64,000 nt of DNA from CBDEGK01 sp965237855 (GCA_965237855.1 CBDEGK010000002.1:124001-188000), one strand, 5' to 3'; shown: positions 17,706-27,156, counted from the stretch's first letter. Numbers and translations: made by a program. Notes: a model not told the origin generated them from the sequence alone.

Positions 17706-18653
17706 CTAATCTTCCCAGGAAATCTCCCGGCCTACTTCAACAATCAGCTTGCGCAGCCAGCGATTAGCGGGATTGTGCTGTAGCAGCGGGCTCCACGCCA
17801 TCTTCAGTTCCAGGGGTGGAATGTCGATAGGGGGTGTCTTGACAACCAGCCGCGGATTATTGACCTGCAGTTGTGCCGCCAGGGTGGGCAAGGTCACCAC
17901 CAGGTCGTTTTGTTCCGCCAGGATCATCGCGGACTGGTAGTGGCGGGTGAACACGGTGATCTGGCGCTTCTTGCCCAGCTTGTCCAGGGCCACGTCCACC
18001 CAGCCCAGCCGCTGGACGTCGGTGGGATTGACGCCGACGCCGACCCCCATACCCGTTTTGCTGACCCAGACATGTTTGGCTTGCAGGTAATTGTCGAGCG
18101 TAAAGTCACCCAGCAGTGGATTGTCAGGGCTCATCAGGCAGGAAAAGGTGTCGTTCCAGACGGTGATCTGGTGGAAGGACTGGGGCATGGAATCGAAGCG
18201 ATTGATCACCATATCGATTTTGCCGCGCTCGACGTCGAGGAAGCTGACGTCGCTGGGGGTCATGATGTCCAGGCTGATGCCCGGCGCCTCATTGCGCAGT
18301 CGGCTCAGCACCGATGGCAGTAAGGTGGATTCTGCATAATCGCTGGCCATGATGCGGAAAATACGTTCGGCGCTGGCGGGGTCGAAGTCGCTATTGGGCT
18401 GTACCGCGCGGTCGATTTTGCTGAGTATGTCCCGCACCAGCGGTTCCAGTTCCAGTGCCCGTTCCGTCGGGGTCATACCGTCGCTGGTGCGCACCAGCAG
18501 GGGGTCATCAAACAGGTCGCGCAGTCTGCGCAAGCCATTACTCATGGCGGGTTGGCTCAGGTTGAGTTGATTGGCGGCCTGGGTGACATTGCGCTCCCGC
18601 AACAGGGCATCCAGGTACACCAACAGATTGAGATCAATGCGATTAATATTCAT
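17706..18653 (-). CDS. LysR-family transcriptional regulator
   Basis: A 315-residue LysR regulator of the NodD/NahR/LeuO-like branch. The N-terminal winged helix-turn-helix reads LNLLVYLDALLRERNVTQAANQLNLSQ in part, followed by the effector-binding domain with conserved LVRTSDGMTPTERA. It is divergent from the acyl-CoA dehydrogenase gene at 18770 and upstream of malate synthase on the same strand. It could control either or both. The 116-bp gap to 18770 should contain its operator. I did not find an unambiguous T-N11-A inverted repeat by eye. The effector is unknown. Confidence 0.88.
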   Translation of the reverse strand: MNINRIDLNLLVYLDALLRERNVTQAANQLNLSQPAMSNGLRRLRDLFDDPLLVRTSDGMTPTERALELEPLVRDILSKIDRAVQPNSDFDPASAERIFRIMASDYAESTLLPSVLSRLRNEAPGISLDIMTPSDVSFLDVERGKIDMVINRFDSMPQSFHQITVWNDTFSCLMSPDNPLLGDFTLDNYLQAKHVWVSKTGMGVGVGVNPTDVQRLGWVDVALDKLGKKRQITVFTRHYQSAMILAEQNDLVVTLPTLAAQLQVNNPRLVVKTPPIDIPPLELKMAWSPLLQHNPANRWLRKLIVEVGREISWED

Positions 18654-18769
18654 TACATGAATGCCGAAAATGAAGCCTATACGCTAGATAAATTATCATC
18701 TTCTCCTTAAAATCGCCAGTTCAGGGACGTGACTACACTATTAGTGAGCTGATGGGCGGAGAAAACAGC

Positions 18770-20524
18770 ATGGGTAATTACCGGGCACCGATTGAGGATA
18801 TGGCCTTCGTCATCGACGAGTTGTGTGACGTGGAGCGGGCGTTGGCCGACGTGGAGCAGTTCGTTGAACTAGGTATTGGCAGTGAGCTAACCGCTGCACT
18901 GTTGGACGAGTCTGCGAAACTCTGCGGCGAGGTGCTGTCACCCCTGCGCCGGGTGGGAGATGAACATCCGGCGAGCTGTGCTGAGGGCAAAGTAACAGTG
19001 TCGCCCGGCTACGAAGAGGCTTTCCGGCAGTTGGGTGCCGGCGGCTGGATTGGAATGTCCGCGCCGCCGGAGTTTGGTGGCCAGGGGCTGCCGGAACTCT
19101 ATACCACCGCGGCCTGTGAAATGTGGAATGCTGCCGATATGGCTTTCGCACTGGCACCGGTGCTGAGTATTGGCGCGGCGCTGGCAATATTTGCCCACGG
19201 CAGCGAGGAGCAAAAAGCCTGCTACCTGGAAAAAATGTACAGCGGTGAATGGGCTGGCACCATGAACCTGACTGAGTCCGGTGCTGGTTCGGACCTGGGG
19301 GCTATGAAAGCTAAAGCCATCCCCGAGGGGGATCACTATCGCGTCTTCGGGCAGAAAATATTCATTACCTGGGGCGACCACCAGGCCACCGACAATATCG
19401 TTCACCTGGTGCTGGCCAAATTGCCGGACGCGCCCGCGGGCAGTGGTGGCATCTCACTGTTTATTGTCCCCAAATACCTGGTAAACGAAGACGGCAGCCT
19501 GGGAGAACGCAATGATATCTACCCGGTTTCGACGGAACACAAGTTGGGTATTCATGGCAGCCCGACCTGTGTGATGGCCATCGGTGACAATGAGGGTGCG
19601 ATTGCTTACCTGATCGGGGGCGAGAATAACGGCTTGCGCTGTATGTTCACGATGATGAATGAAGCGCGCCTGAAGATGGGTGTGCAGGGACTGGGAGCGG
19701 CCGATGGGGCCTACCAGAAAGCCCTGGCCTACGCCAAAGAGCGGGTACAGGGCGGCGTGCCCATTATTAACCATCCGGACGTCAAGCGCATGTTGCTGAC
19801 CATGAAGGCAACCACGGAAGCAATGCGAGCCTTTGCCTATACCGAGGCGGTGACCATGGATCGCGCTCATCATTTGAAAGACGCGTCGCAGCAAGCCCGC
19901 ATCGATATGATGATTCCAATTATCAAAGGCTGGCTTACCGAAATGGGAGAAGAGCTCACCTCCCTCGGAGTGCAGGTTCACGGTGGCATGGGTTACATCG
20001 AGGAAACCGGTGCGGCCCAGTATTTGCGTGACGTGCGAATTGCTTCCATCTACGAGGGTACCAATGGTATCCAGGCGGCGGACCTGGTTAGTCGCAAGGT
20101 GGCACGCGATGGCGGCGCCGCTATGGAGACTTTGTTGCGGGAAGTCGCGGTCACGGTGAGCAGCCTGATTGAGTCCGGCAGCGATGACCTGGTCGTTGTT
20201 GGCAGGGGATTGGCATCAGCACTGGACCAGGCGCAGCGTAGCACCGCGAGGATTCTAGAGCAGTACGCCGAAAATACGGAGGCAGCCATGGCGGGGGCCT
20301 TTGATTACATGATGCAGATGGGCTACCTCATGGGCGGCTGGCACCTGGGCCGCTCAGCACTGGTTGCCCGGGACAAGCTCGACAGCGGCAATAGCTTCTA
20401 CCCACAGAAAATACAAACCGCCCGCTATTACATTGAGCAGGTGTTGCCACGCTCGGTGGGGCATGGGCAGGTGATACTCAATGACAGCGTTGCACTGCAG
20501 GCTTTTGCTGAGGGTTGGTTATGA
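18770..20524 (+). CDS. Acyl-CoA dehydrogenase, large (DmdC/FadE5-like) type
   Basis: A 584-residue FAD acyl-CoA dehydrogenase with the extra N- and C-terminal domains found in DmdC and long FadE enzymes. It starts MGNYRAPIEDM at ATG 18770, with GGAG 8 bases upstream; an ATG at 18752 is less likely. Key blocks are the FAD/substrate segment MNLTESGAGSDLGAM, HGGMGYIEETGAAQYLRD, and IYEGTNGIQAADL around the catalytic base region. It oxidises an acyl-CoA to the enoyl-CoA. DmdC acts on methylmercaptopropionyl-CoA, but the substrate here cannot be read. Its stop overlaps the rraA start (ATGA), so the two are coupled. LysR at 17706 is a candidate regulator. Confidence 0.9.
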   Translation: MGNYRAPIEDMAFVIDELCDVERALADVEQFVELGIGSELTAALLDESAKLCGEVLSPLRRVGDEHPASCAEGKVTVSPGYEEAFRQLGAGGWIGMSAPPEFGGQGLPELYTTAACEMWNAADMAFALAPVLSIGAALAIFAHGSEEQKACYLEKMYSGEWAGTMNLTESGAGSDLGAMKAKAIPEGDHYRVFGQKIFITWGDHQATDNIVHLVLAKLPDAPAGSGGISLFIVPKYLVNEDGSLGERNDIYPVSTEHKLGIHGSPTCVMAIGDNEGAIAYLIGGENNGLRCMFTMMNEARLKMGVQGLGAADGAYQKALAYAKERVQGGVPIINHPDVKRMLLTMKATTEAMRAFAYTEAVTMDRAHHLKDASQQARIDMMIPIIKGWLTEMGEELTSLGVQVHGGMGYIEETGAAQYLRDVRIASIYEGTNGIQAADLVSRKVARDGGAAMETLLREVAVTVSSLIESGSDDLVVVGRGLASALDQAQRSTARILEQYAENTEAAMAGAFDYMMQMGYLMGGWHLGRSALVARDKLDSGNSFYPQKIQTARYYIEQVLPRSVGHGQVILNDSVALQAFAEGWL

Positions 20525-21006
20525 CAGCGGTGATTTCAACCCCCGATATAGCCGATGACCACCCACAGGAGGTACGGGCACTGGAGCTGGACCTGCGCAA
20601 TTACGGTGGCATCAAACAGTTTGCCGGCGCCGCGGTTACCATAAAATGCCATGAAGACAACTCCCTGGTAAAAGCACTGGTGGTAACAGCGGGGCAGGGC
20701 CGTGTCATCGTGGTTGATGGGGGTGGTTCCCGGCGGTGCGCCCTGTTGGGCGACATGTTGGCGGAAAAAGCCGCTGCCAACGGCTGGTCGGGCCTGGTGA
20801 TTAATGGGGTTATCCGCGATGTTGACCAGATCGGCCAGACTGCGCTGGGTGTTCAAGCCCTGGGTACTACACCGTTGAAAACCGAAAAGCTGGGGGTTGG
20901 TCAACAGGATTTAGAGATTCACATCGGCGGAACCCGTATTCGCAGTGGCGACTATATTTATGCCGATAACAACGGGGTATTGGTGTCCGCCAAACCCCTG
21001 CTTTAA
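20521..21006 (+). CDS. rraA: RraA-family protein (RNase E inhibitor / HMG aldolase fold)
   Basis: A 161-residue RraA-like protein. The ATG at 20521 overlaps the upstream stop as ATGA. Characteristic strings are YGGIKQFAGAAVTIKCHEDN, GRVIVVDGGGSRRCALLGD, GVIRDVDQI and a C-terminal SGDYIYADNNGVLVS. In E. coli RraA binds RNase E and lowers its activity. Related proteins act as 4-hydroxy-4-methyl-2-oxoglutarate or oxaloacetate aldolases. The RNase E-regulator subgroup fits best on length and motif spelling. It ends in a TTAA that is also the stop of the convergent nadC. Confidence 0.88.
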   Translation: MTAVISTPDIADDHPQEVRALELDLRNYGGIKQFAGAAVTIKCHEDNSLVKALVVTAGQGRVIVVDGGGSRRCALLGDMLAEKAAANGWSGLVINGVIRDVDQIGQTALGVQALGTTPLKTEKLGVGQQDLEIHIGGTRIRSGDYIYADNNGVLVSAKPLL

Positions 21007-21839
21007 TTTTCCGCTAGTCGCATGGACAGATCCAGCGCCTGCACATCCTTGGTCAGGGCACCGATAGAAATATAGTCGACCCCGGTTTCTGCAATAGCAC
21101 GCAGTCCCGCCTCGGTGATGCCACCAGAGGCCTCCAGCTCGGCGCGACCACCATTGATCTTTACCGCGCTGCGCAGATCATCGAGGCTGAAATTGTCCAG
21201 CATAATACGATCGCTGGCCGCCGCCAGCGCCAATTCCAGTTCAGCCAGGGATTCGACTTCCACTTCGACCGGTTTTCCCGGCTCGTTGTTGTGCGCCTTC
21301 TCTACGGCAGCGGCAATGGAACCGCAGGCCTGGATGTGATTCTCTTTAATCATGAAAGCGTCATACAGTCCCAGGCGGTGGTTGTGACAGCCGCCACAAC
21401 TGACCGCATATTTCTGCGCCAGTCTTAATCCTGGCAAGGTCTTGCGGGTGTCCAGCAAGCTAACCCCGGTGCCGGCTACCAGTTTCGCGTAGTGATCACA
21501 GCGCGTGGCGGTACCGGATAAGAGCTGCAGAAAGTTGAGCGCGGTACGCTCTCCAGTGAGAAGACTGCGAGCGGAACCCTGTAGCAGGAACATCTCATCG
21601 TCGGCTTGAATGCGGTCTCCATCCTGGACTGTCCACTGCACATTCACTTGTGGGTCCAGTTGTCGAAACACTTCATCGACCCAGGCACGACCGCAGGCAA
21701 TACCGGCTTCACGGCTGATTATGCGAGCCTGGGCGCGAGTTTGATCGCCAATCAATGCGGCGGTAATGTCGCCGCTGCCGATATCTTCAGCCAACGCTCT
21801 TGCGACATCCTCGGCGACAGCTTGTGCAGGGGGGTGCAT
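21003..21839 (-). CDS. nadC: Nicotinate-nucleotide pyrophosphorylase (quinolinate phosphoribosyltransferase)
   Basis: NadC makes nicotinate mononucleotide from quinolinate and PRPP in de novo NAD synthesis. The 278-residue protein carries ALAEDIGSGDITAALI at the N terminus, then TRKTLPGLRLAQKYAVSCGGCHNHRLGLYDAFMIKENH in separate conserved steps. The C-terminal barrel has VEVESLAELELAL and IMLDNFSLDD. ATG 21839 is chosen over a GTG at 21851 because GGAAG precedes it at a good distance and family members start there. The nadC/ampD divergent arrangement with ampE is typical of gammaproteobacteria. Confidence 0.95.
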   Translation of the reverse strand: MHPPAQAVAEDVARALAEDIGSGDITAALIGDQTRAQARIISREAGIACGRAWVDEVFRQLDPQVNVQWTVQDGDRIQADDEMFLLQGSARSLLTGERTALNFLQLLSGTATRCDHYAKLVAGTGVSLLDTRKTLPGLRLAQKYAVSCGGCHNHRLGLYDAFMIKENHIQACGSIAAAVEKAHNNEPGKPVEVEVESLAELELALAAASDRIMLDNFSLDDLRSAVKINGGRAELEASGGITEAGLRAIAETGVDYISIGALTKDVQALDLSMRLAEN

Positions 21840-21917
21840 AGGGTCTTCCACAAAAAAAATCTGGCGGCGATTGTAGCAGCTTGGGCTATCATGTGCCTGT
21901 TCACACGGGGGGTTGGT

Positions 21918-22484
21918 ATGTCACAGGGGATAGTCGATGGCTGGTTGCAGTCTGCCTGCGCTCGCCCGTCGCCGAACTGCAACCAACGCCCGGATCGGAG
22001 TGAAATTGATTTGCTGGTGCTGCATAACATCAGCCTGCCGCCCGGTGATTATGGTGGCGGCTATATCGGTGCATTCTTCTGCAACGAGCTCGATTGCTCC
22101 CTCCATCCGTATTTTGAACAGCTGCGCGAGATGCATGTGGCGGCTCATCTTCTGGTTGAGAGGACGGGACAGGTGACGCAGTTTGTGCCTTTTCATATGC
22201 GCGCCTGGCACGCCGGGATTTCTAATTTTGAGGGCCGCGACAACTGTAATGATTTTAGTATCGGTGTTGAGCTGGAGGGTCGCGATGATCAGCCCTATAC
22301 TGAGGCGCAGTATGAAAGCCTGATTCAGATAACAGAGATGCTTGTTGATATGTATCCCGGCATAAGCCAACGGCAAATAGTTGGCCATAGTGATATCGCG
22401 CCCGATCGAAAAACCGATCCGGGTCCGGCCTTTGACTGGCAGCATTTTCACGCCAGCCTGAAACAGCGGGGAATATTCCAGTGA
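21918..22484 (+). CDS. ampD: 1,6-anhydro-N-acetylmuramyl-L-alanine amidase
   Basis: AmpD cleaves anhydromuropeptides in the cytoplasm during cell-wall recycling and so keeps AmpC-type beta-lactamase regulators silent. The 188-residue protein has the zinc ligands H36 (VLHNIS), H157 (VGHSDIAP) and D167 (KTDPGPAFDW), the catalytic Glu in the VELEG region, and K165. The ORF could extend upstream through the nadC antisense strand, but the ATG at 21918 gives the family N terminus. It overlaps ampE by four bases. Confidence 0.95.
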   Translation: MSQGIVDGWLQSACARPSPNCNQRPDRSEIDLLVLHNISLPPGDYGGGYIGAFFCNELDCSLHPYFEQLREMHVAAHLLVERTGQVTQFVPFHMRAWHAGISNFEGRDNCNDFSIGVELEGRDDQPYTEAQYESLIQITEMLVDMYPGISQRQIVGHSDIAPDRKTDPGPAFDWQHFHASLKQRGIFQ

Positions 22485-23350
22485 AATTCATTGCCCTCAT
22501 CCTGGCACTGGTATTTATTCAATACTGGGGCTCAGCCCGCTTATTGCATCGTGACGAGTGGTTCCAGGGTATGCGCGAGAGCCTGCGTGAAGCTGGTTTG
22601 CCGGGCTCGTTCGAGCTGGCCATCGCACTGTTGGGCCCGTCCCTGTTGTTGTTCTGGTTTCTCGATCAGACCGGTAGCTGGCTATTTGGACTGCTGGCGC
22701 TGGCCGTCAACGTGCTGGTGCTGCTCTACAGTTTTGGTCGTGGCGACTACGAGGCTGCGATGGCGGGCTACAGGCGACATTGCCAGGAGGGCGATTTCGA
22801 AGCTGCCTTCCTTATGATCCAAGAACTGTTTCCCTGTCAGCAATGCGACGCCGACGCCGAGGATGCTGAGCACCTGCATCGCTGGATGAAGCAGCGCTTG
22901 CTCTACATGGGCTTTGAGCGCTGGTTCGCGGTGATATTTTACTTCGCCCTGTTCGGCGCCGCCGGTGCGCTGCTGTATCGCCTGGCACAATTGGCAGGTG
23001 AAGTAGCAGAGGGTGAGGAGAGCGACAGTGTACAGACGCAATGGCTGCATGTACTGGACTGGCTGCCGACACGCTTGCTGGTATTTGCCTACACCCTCAC
23101 CGGCGACTACGTGGGTAGCCGCGAGCAAATGATGTCCAGCCTGCAGGATATTGAGACGCCAAGCGACGAGGTGATCGCGGATGCGGCACACGCGGCTCTG
23201 GGGCTGAAATCCACGGTGTTCACCGACAATGGTGATAGCGAGGCCTTTGCCCAGGTCAGTGAGTGGGAGATGGGCCAGTTACACAGTCTGATGAGCCGCA
23301 GCGCGGTGGCCTGGGTTGTGGTCATTTCTCTTATCGTTCTATTTGCCTGA
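22481..23350 (+). CDS. ampE: AmpE, membrane signalling modulator
   Basis: A 289-residue inner-membrane protein of the AmpE/CobD-like family, encoded with an ATGA overlap after ampD. Hydrophobic segments lie at the N terminus (KFIALILALVFIQYW), around 45-75, near 140-165 and at the extreme C terminus. Family strings include RHCQEGDFEAAFLM, RWFAVIFYFALFGAAGALLYRL and LLVFAYTLTGDYVGS. AmpE is a putative sensor or modulator in beta-lactamase induction. Its biochemical activity is not settled. Confidence 0.92.
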   Translation: MKFIALILALVFIQYWGSARLLHRDEWFQGMRESLREAGLPGSFELAIALLGPSLLLFWFLDQTGSWLFGLLALAVNVLVLLYSFGRGDYEAAMAGYRRHCQEGDFEAAFLMIQELFPCQQCDADAEDAEHLHRWMKQRLLYMGFERWFAVIFYFALFGAAGALLYRLAQLAGEVAEGEESDSVQTQWLHVLDWLPTRLLVFAYTLTGDYVGSREQMMSSLQDIETPSDEVIADAAHAALGLKSTVFTDNGDSEAFAQVSEWEMGQLHSLMSRSAVAWVVVISLIVLFA

Positions 23351-23365
23351 AGCTGGAGTTAGCCG

Positions 23366-24133
23366 ATGCCTAAAACCGACAAAAAGGTTGTTATTGTTAC
23401 CGGTTCGTCCTCGGGAATAGGCGCTGAGCTGGCAAGACTGGCAGCCCGCGAGGGCTACAATGTCCTGGTCAATTACAACAGTAACCGTGAAGGTGCCGAC
23501 GAGGTCGTTGCCTATTGCAAGGAAGAGGGTGTCGATGCCATGGCGGTGGGCGCCGATGTCGGGGAAGACGCGGCCTGTCGCGCGCTGGCGTCTGTGGCAG
23601 CGGATACCTGGGGACGCATTGATGCACTGGTTAACAATGCCGGCACCACCAAATTTTGCCCCCACGGCGACCTGGAGGGTTTGACGGCGGATGATTTTCA
23701 GCGCCTCTACCAGGTCAATACCATAGGTGCTTTCCAGATGATCAGGGCGGTTGTACCCACCATGAAGCGAACCGGTGGCAGTATTGTCAATGTGGCTTCG
23801 GTAGCCGGTTTACTGGGTGTGGGCAGCAGCCTGGCCTATGGTTGCTCGAAGGCTGCCATGCTGGCGATCAACAAATCCATGGCGCGCGAGCTCGGCCCGG
23901 AAATTCGTGTCAATGCCGTGTGTCCGGGCATGGTAGAAGGCGAATGGCTGAAGGAGGGGCTGGGTGAAGACCTCTATCCCATGGTTGAAAAACACTTCGT
24001 AGACAAGTCCAGCACCGGGCAAATCATGACCCCGGCGACTGTGGCAGAGAATATCTGGTATTTTGTCGCCAGCGCACCCAACGTGACTGGCGAGCATCTC
24101 ATACTCGACGGTGGCGCCACTTTGCCCTATTGA
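23366..24133 (+). CDS. Short-chain dehydrogenase/reductase
   Basis: A classical SDR of 255 residues. It has the Rossmann glycine motif TGSSSGIG, the NNAG motif, a catalytic Ser (NVASVAG) and YGCSKAA with the Tyr/Lys pair. The C-terminal ILDGGATLPY is normal for the family. It lies 15 bases after ampE and may ride on that transcript. The N-terminal VNYNSNREGADEVVAYC resembles FabG/SDR-type NADP-preferring enzymes. The substrate cannot be inferred. Confidence 0.88.
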   Translation: MPKTDKKVVIVTGSSSGIGAELARLAAREGYNVLVNYNSNREGADEVVAYCKEEGVDAMAVGADVGEDAACRALASVAADTWGRIDALVNNAGTTKFCPHGDLEGLTADDFQRLYQVNTIGAFQMIRAVVPTMKRTGGSIVNVASVAGLLGVGSSLAYGCSKAAMLAINKSMARELGPEIRVNAVCPGMVEGEWLKEGLGEDLYPMVEKHFVDKSSTGQIMTPATVAENIWYFVASAPNVTGEHLILDGGATLPY

Positions 24134-24181
24134 TTAGCTGTTAGACTGAAACACCCAGTATGTTGATCCTGGAGTTTGCCT

Positions 24182-25747
24182 ATGGTGGCTATAGACCAAC
24201 CGGATATTACCCTTCCAGAGGTTGTTCGCCCTCGCGAAGATGAGTCGGCAAAGCAACTGCGGCTGACGATTCTCTATCATCCTGAACTGTCCCGCATTGG
24301 CGAAGTCTCTGACTTTTCCTTGAACGACAGCGACAGCGTATTGGAACTTGGCAGGTTAGATCCCCCGTTTAGAGATCTGAGAACCGATTTCAGCTCGGTA
24401 TTGGATGACCCGTATCTCAGCCGCACGCCATTTCAGCTCAGCCATCGAGAGGCGGGAATCAGCCTTGAGGTTGCGGCTGGCGGCAGCTCCCTTTCGGTTG
24501 ACGGCAGCGTAGTTGTAGATTCTGTTTGCGTGAGTTCCTGCCAATTGGAGCATGGCGCGGTGCTGGTGCTTGCCCGTCGTATAGTTTTGTTGCTAAAGAC
24601 CACGGCCAGCTTTCACTTGCCGGGAGAAGAATACGGACTGGTCGGTGAAAGTGACGGGCTGCAACGACTACGGGCGGCAATAGGGGTTGCTGCACAGTGC
24701 GATCTGCCAGTCCTGGTCATCGGTGAAACAGGTACCGGCAAAGAATTGGTGGCGCAGGCTGTTCACGCCCATAGTGTTCGCAGCGGTGGACAGTTGTTGA
24801 CGATGAATATGGCGGCAATCCCCGTGGAACTTGCCGCTACTGAATTGTTTGGTGTCTCCCGCGGTGCCTTCACCGGGGCTGATGAGGATAGAGAAGGCTG
24901 TTTTGCACGTGCCGATGGCAGCAGCCTATTTCTGGACGAAGTGGGGGACTGTCCGGCCCAGATCCAGCCGTTGTTGTTGAGGGTTCTGGAATCCGGGGAG
25001 ATTCAGGTACCTGGAGGTAAGAGCAGCATCGTTGATGTGAGGGTTATTGCGGCCACGGATGCGGATCTGAATGATGGGGAGCGCGAATTCAGCGCCGCGC
25101 TAAAGCATCGGCTCGGCGGGATTGAAATTTTTCTGCCACCTTTGCGCGACAGGATGGAGGATATCGGGCGGCTGTTGCAGCGGTTCCTGGCGCTCAACCA
25201 GTTGGAGAGCGATGCCACTTTTTATCGCGGTGACCGGGACCCGGTTGAGGCAGCCCAATGGGCGGCCCTGGTGTCTGCATTTGCACTGCATAGTTGGCCT
25301 GGTAACGTGAGAGAATTGCATAACTATTGCTACCAGTTGGCGGCGACCAGCCATCGACAGAGCGTGTTCACTGTGCCGGATAGTGTGCAGGCGGGTCTGG
25401 CACGCGATTCTCGTGAGCCGGAGAAGGTGCAGGTGGATAAGGCGACTGCCTACAGGGCCCCGGCAGATATACCGGTCGAGGAAATTGCAGAGGCACTGCA
25501 ACACACTCGCTACCAACTCGCAGCGGCGGCCAGGCGCTTGAATATGTCGCGGCCCTCCCTCTACAACCGACTGGAGGCTATTCCTGGCTTGCGCTTGGCA
25601 GGGGATATTCCGATGGAGGAAATAACAACGGTTTATGACGAGTGCGAGGGGCGGCTCAGGCTGGCGGCGGACCGGCTGGCGGTTTCAGAACCTGGTCTAT
25701 TGCGTCGCTGGCATGCACTTGAATTGGAGGCCCGGCCAGAATTATGA
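24182..25747 (+). CDS. FHA-domain sigma-54-dependent transcriptional activator
   Basis: A 521-residue enhancer-binding protein. Residues about 25-140 look like a forkhead-associated (phosphothreonine-binding) domain: ELGRLDP, DPYLSRTPFQLSH, SLSVDGS. The AAA+ core has Walker A GETGTGK (181-187), the sigma-54 contact loop GAFTGA (228-233) and Walker B SLFLDEVGD (248-256), all intact. The C terminus has a Fis-type helix-turn-helix (AAAARRLNMSRPSLYNRLEAI) followed by a second similar segment. ATG 24182 has GGAG 7 bases upstream. Its stop overlaps the start of a Ser/Thr kinase (ATGA), so phosphorylation-dependent control of this activator is likely. Target promoters are unknown. Confidence 0.9.
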   Translation: MVAIDQPDITLPEVVRPREDESAKQLRLTILYHPELSRIGEVSDFSLNDSDSVLELGRLDPPFRDLRTDFSSVLDDPYLSRTPFQLSHREAGISLEVAAGGSSLSVDGSVVVDSVCVSSCQLEHGAVLVLARRIVLLLKTTASFHLPGEEYGLVGESDGLQRLRAAIGVAAQCDLPVLVIGETGTGKELVAQAVHAHSVRSGGQLLTMNMAAIPVELAATELFGVSRGAFTGADEDREGCFARADGSSLFLDEVGDCPAQIQPLLLRVLESGEIQVPGGKSSIVDVRVIAATDADLNDGEREFSAALKHRLGGIEIFLPPLRDRMEDIGRLLQRFLALNQLESDATFYRGDRDPVEAAQWAALVSAFALHSWPGNVRELHNYCYQLAATSHRQSVFTVPDSVQAGLARDSREPEKVQVDKATAYRAPADIPVEEIAEALQHTRYQLAAAARRLNMSRPSLYNRLEAIPGLRLAGDIPMEEITTVYDECEGRLRLAADRLAVSEPGLLRRWHALELEARPEL

Positions 25748-27144
25748 GCAAGGGCCCCATGAATATTGGCCCCTATCGTCTGGCCAGGCTGGTCAGTGAA
25801 GGTGGACAGGGCACGGTCTACGAGGCCCGCGATCAACGTTTTGGGCGCAAGGTTGCCGTAAAGTTGATGGCGCTGCCCAAGGCCCGCGAAGATCGGGAAA
25901 TGATCGTCGAAGAAGCCCTGGTGCTGGCGGGTTTCTATCACCGCTCGGCGGTACAAATTTTCGACGTGGTGGAAACGAAGACCCACCTGGCAATAGTGAT
26001 GGAGTACATTCCCGGCACCGACTTGAGTCATCTGCAAGAACAGGGCGATCTCAGCTTGCTGACGCTATTGCAGTTGTTGGTTGACCTGTGTGCCGGGCTT
26101 TCTGCCTTACACAGGCGTGGTTTTGTTCACCGCGATCTTAAAGCGAGCAATGTACTTCTGGATCGGGACGGCGTCGCCCAGCTCACCGATTTTGGCATAG
26201 CGGTTCCGCTGCAGTCGCTGTCGATCCGGGAGCGTCGAGCGGTCGACCTCGCCGGCACTTACTATGCCATGTCCCCCGAGCATGCCCGCGGCGAGACCGT
26301 GGATCAACGCTCGGATGTATTTGCCCTGGGATTGATTCTGTTCCGGGCCCTGGCCGGACAACATCCTTTTCCCTGGCGCGGGGATAGTGACGAATTTCTG
26401 CAGCGCTTGCTGAGTACGCCTCACCCGGCCTTGGGGGCATTGCGGCCAGACATACCGAAATCTCTTGTGTGCGTGGTGGACAAGGCGCTGGCCAAAGATC
26501 CTGCTGATCGACATTACACGGCCATGGAACTGCGGCACGAGTTGCAGGCGGTGGTCAACGGCATGCCGAGGGTGGCGCAAGCGGGTTTGTTGCAACTGGT
26601 GGCTGCCAACGCCCGTCCGGAAAAAGGTCGACCACTGTTGCGGCGTCGGCCTGCCGGTCGATTCCGGGATGCCCGCAGCCGCCTGATGAGTCGCAAGGAT
26701 TGGGGCCCCTGGGGTTTTTCCAACAAGGGCCTGTATCGGGGTATGGTCATTTCCGGGGTGGGATTGGTTATTTTTATGGGCCTTATTCAGCTGGCGGTAA
26801 ATTTTCTGACTGCACCGGACTGGCGTGTCAGGGTGCTGCCGTCAATCGTGATGGCGGATGAGCTTTCACCGCCACAGCCAACGCCGCAGGAACTCGTCGG
26901 CCTGGTGACCGATGCGGTCAACGATCTTCGGGGCATCCGTGTGGTGGAGCGCTCTGCGGATGACAAGCTATATTCACGCCTTCGTTGTAATTACCAGTTG
27001 TGTCAGCTGCAGCTGACCCTGGATCGAGGCGCTGACCTGCGCACTGAATACCTGTCGATCATGGCCGATGCACAGCCCGAGGTGTGGCGTGAGGTCATCG
27101 ATGCAACCCTCGAAGAGTTTTTTGCCACTCTACCTGAGCGTTAG
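25744..27144 (+). CDS. Membrane-anchored eukaryotic-type Ser/Thr protein kinase
   Basis: A 466-residue Hanks-type kinase. The kinase domain (about 10-275) has the glycine loop SEGGQGTVYEA, Lys40 (VAVKL), the HRDLKASN catalytic loop with Asp131, the DFG Asp149 and an SPEH activation-segment end. All catalytic residues are present. A hydrophobic helix (about 340-358) follows. A roughly 105-residue C-terminal domain with the Cys pair RCNYQLC is predicted to be periplasmic. No PASTA repeats are seen. The start overlaps the FHA activator stop, so kinase and FHA regulator form a two-gene signalling unit. The signal sensed is unknown. Confidence 0.92.
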   Translation: MSKGPMNIGPYRLARLVSEGGQGTVYEARDQRFGRKVAVKLMALPKAREDREMIVEEALVLAGFYHRSAVQIFDVVETKTHLAIVMEYIPGTDLSHLQEQGDLSLLTLLQLLVDLCAGLSALHRRGFVHRDLKASNVLLDRDGVAQLTDFGIAVPLQSLSIRERRAVDLAGTYYAMSPEHARGETVDQRSDVFALGLILFRALAGQHPFPWRGDSDEFLQRLLSTPHPALGALRPDIPKSLVCVVDKALAKDPADRHYTAMELRHELQAVVNGMPRVAQAGLLQLVAANARPEKGRPLLRRRPAGRFRDARSRLMSRKDWGPWGFSNKGLYRGMVISGVGLVIFMGLIQLAVNFLTAPDWRVRVLPSIVMADELSPPQPTPQELVGLVTDAVNDLRGIRVVERSADDKLYSRLRCNYQLCQLQLTLDRGADLRTEYLSIMADAQPEVWREVIDATLEEFFATLPER

Positions 27145-27156
27145 ACCGGTCTCCTT

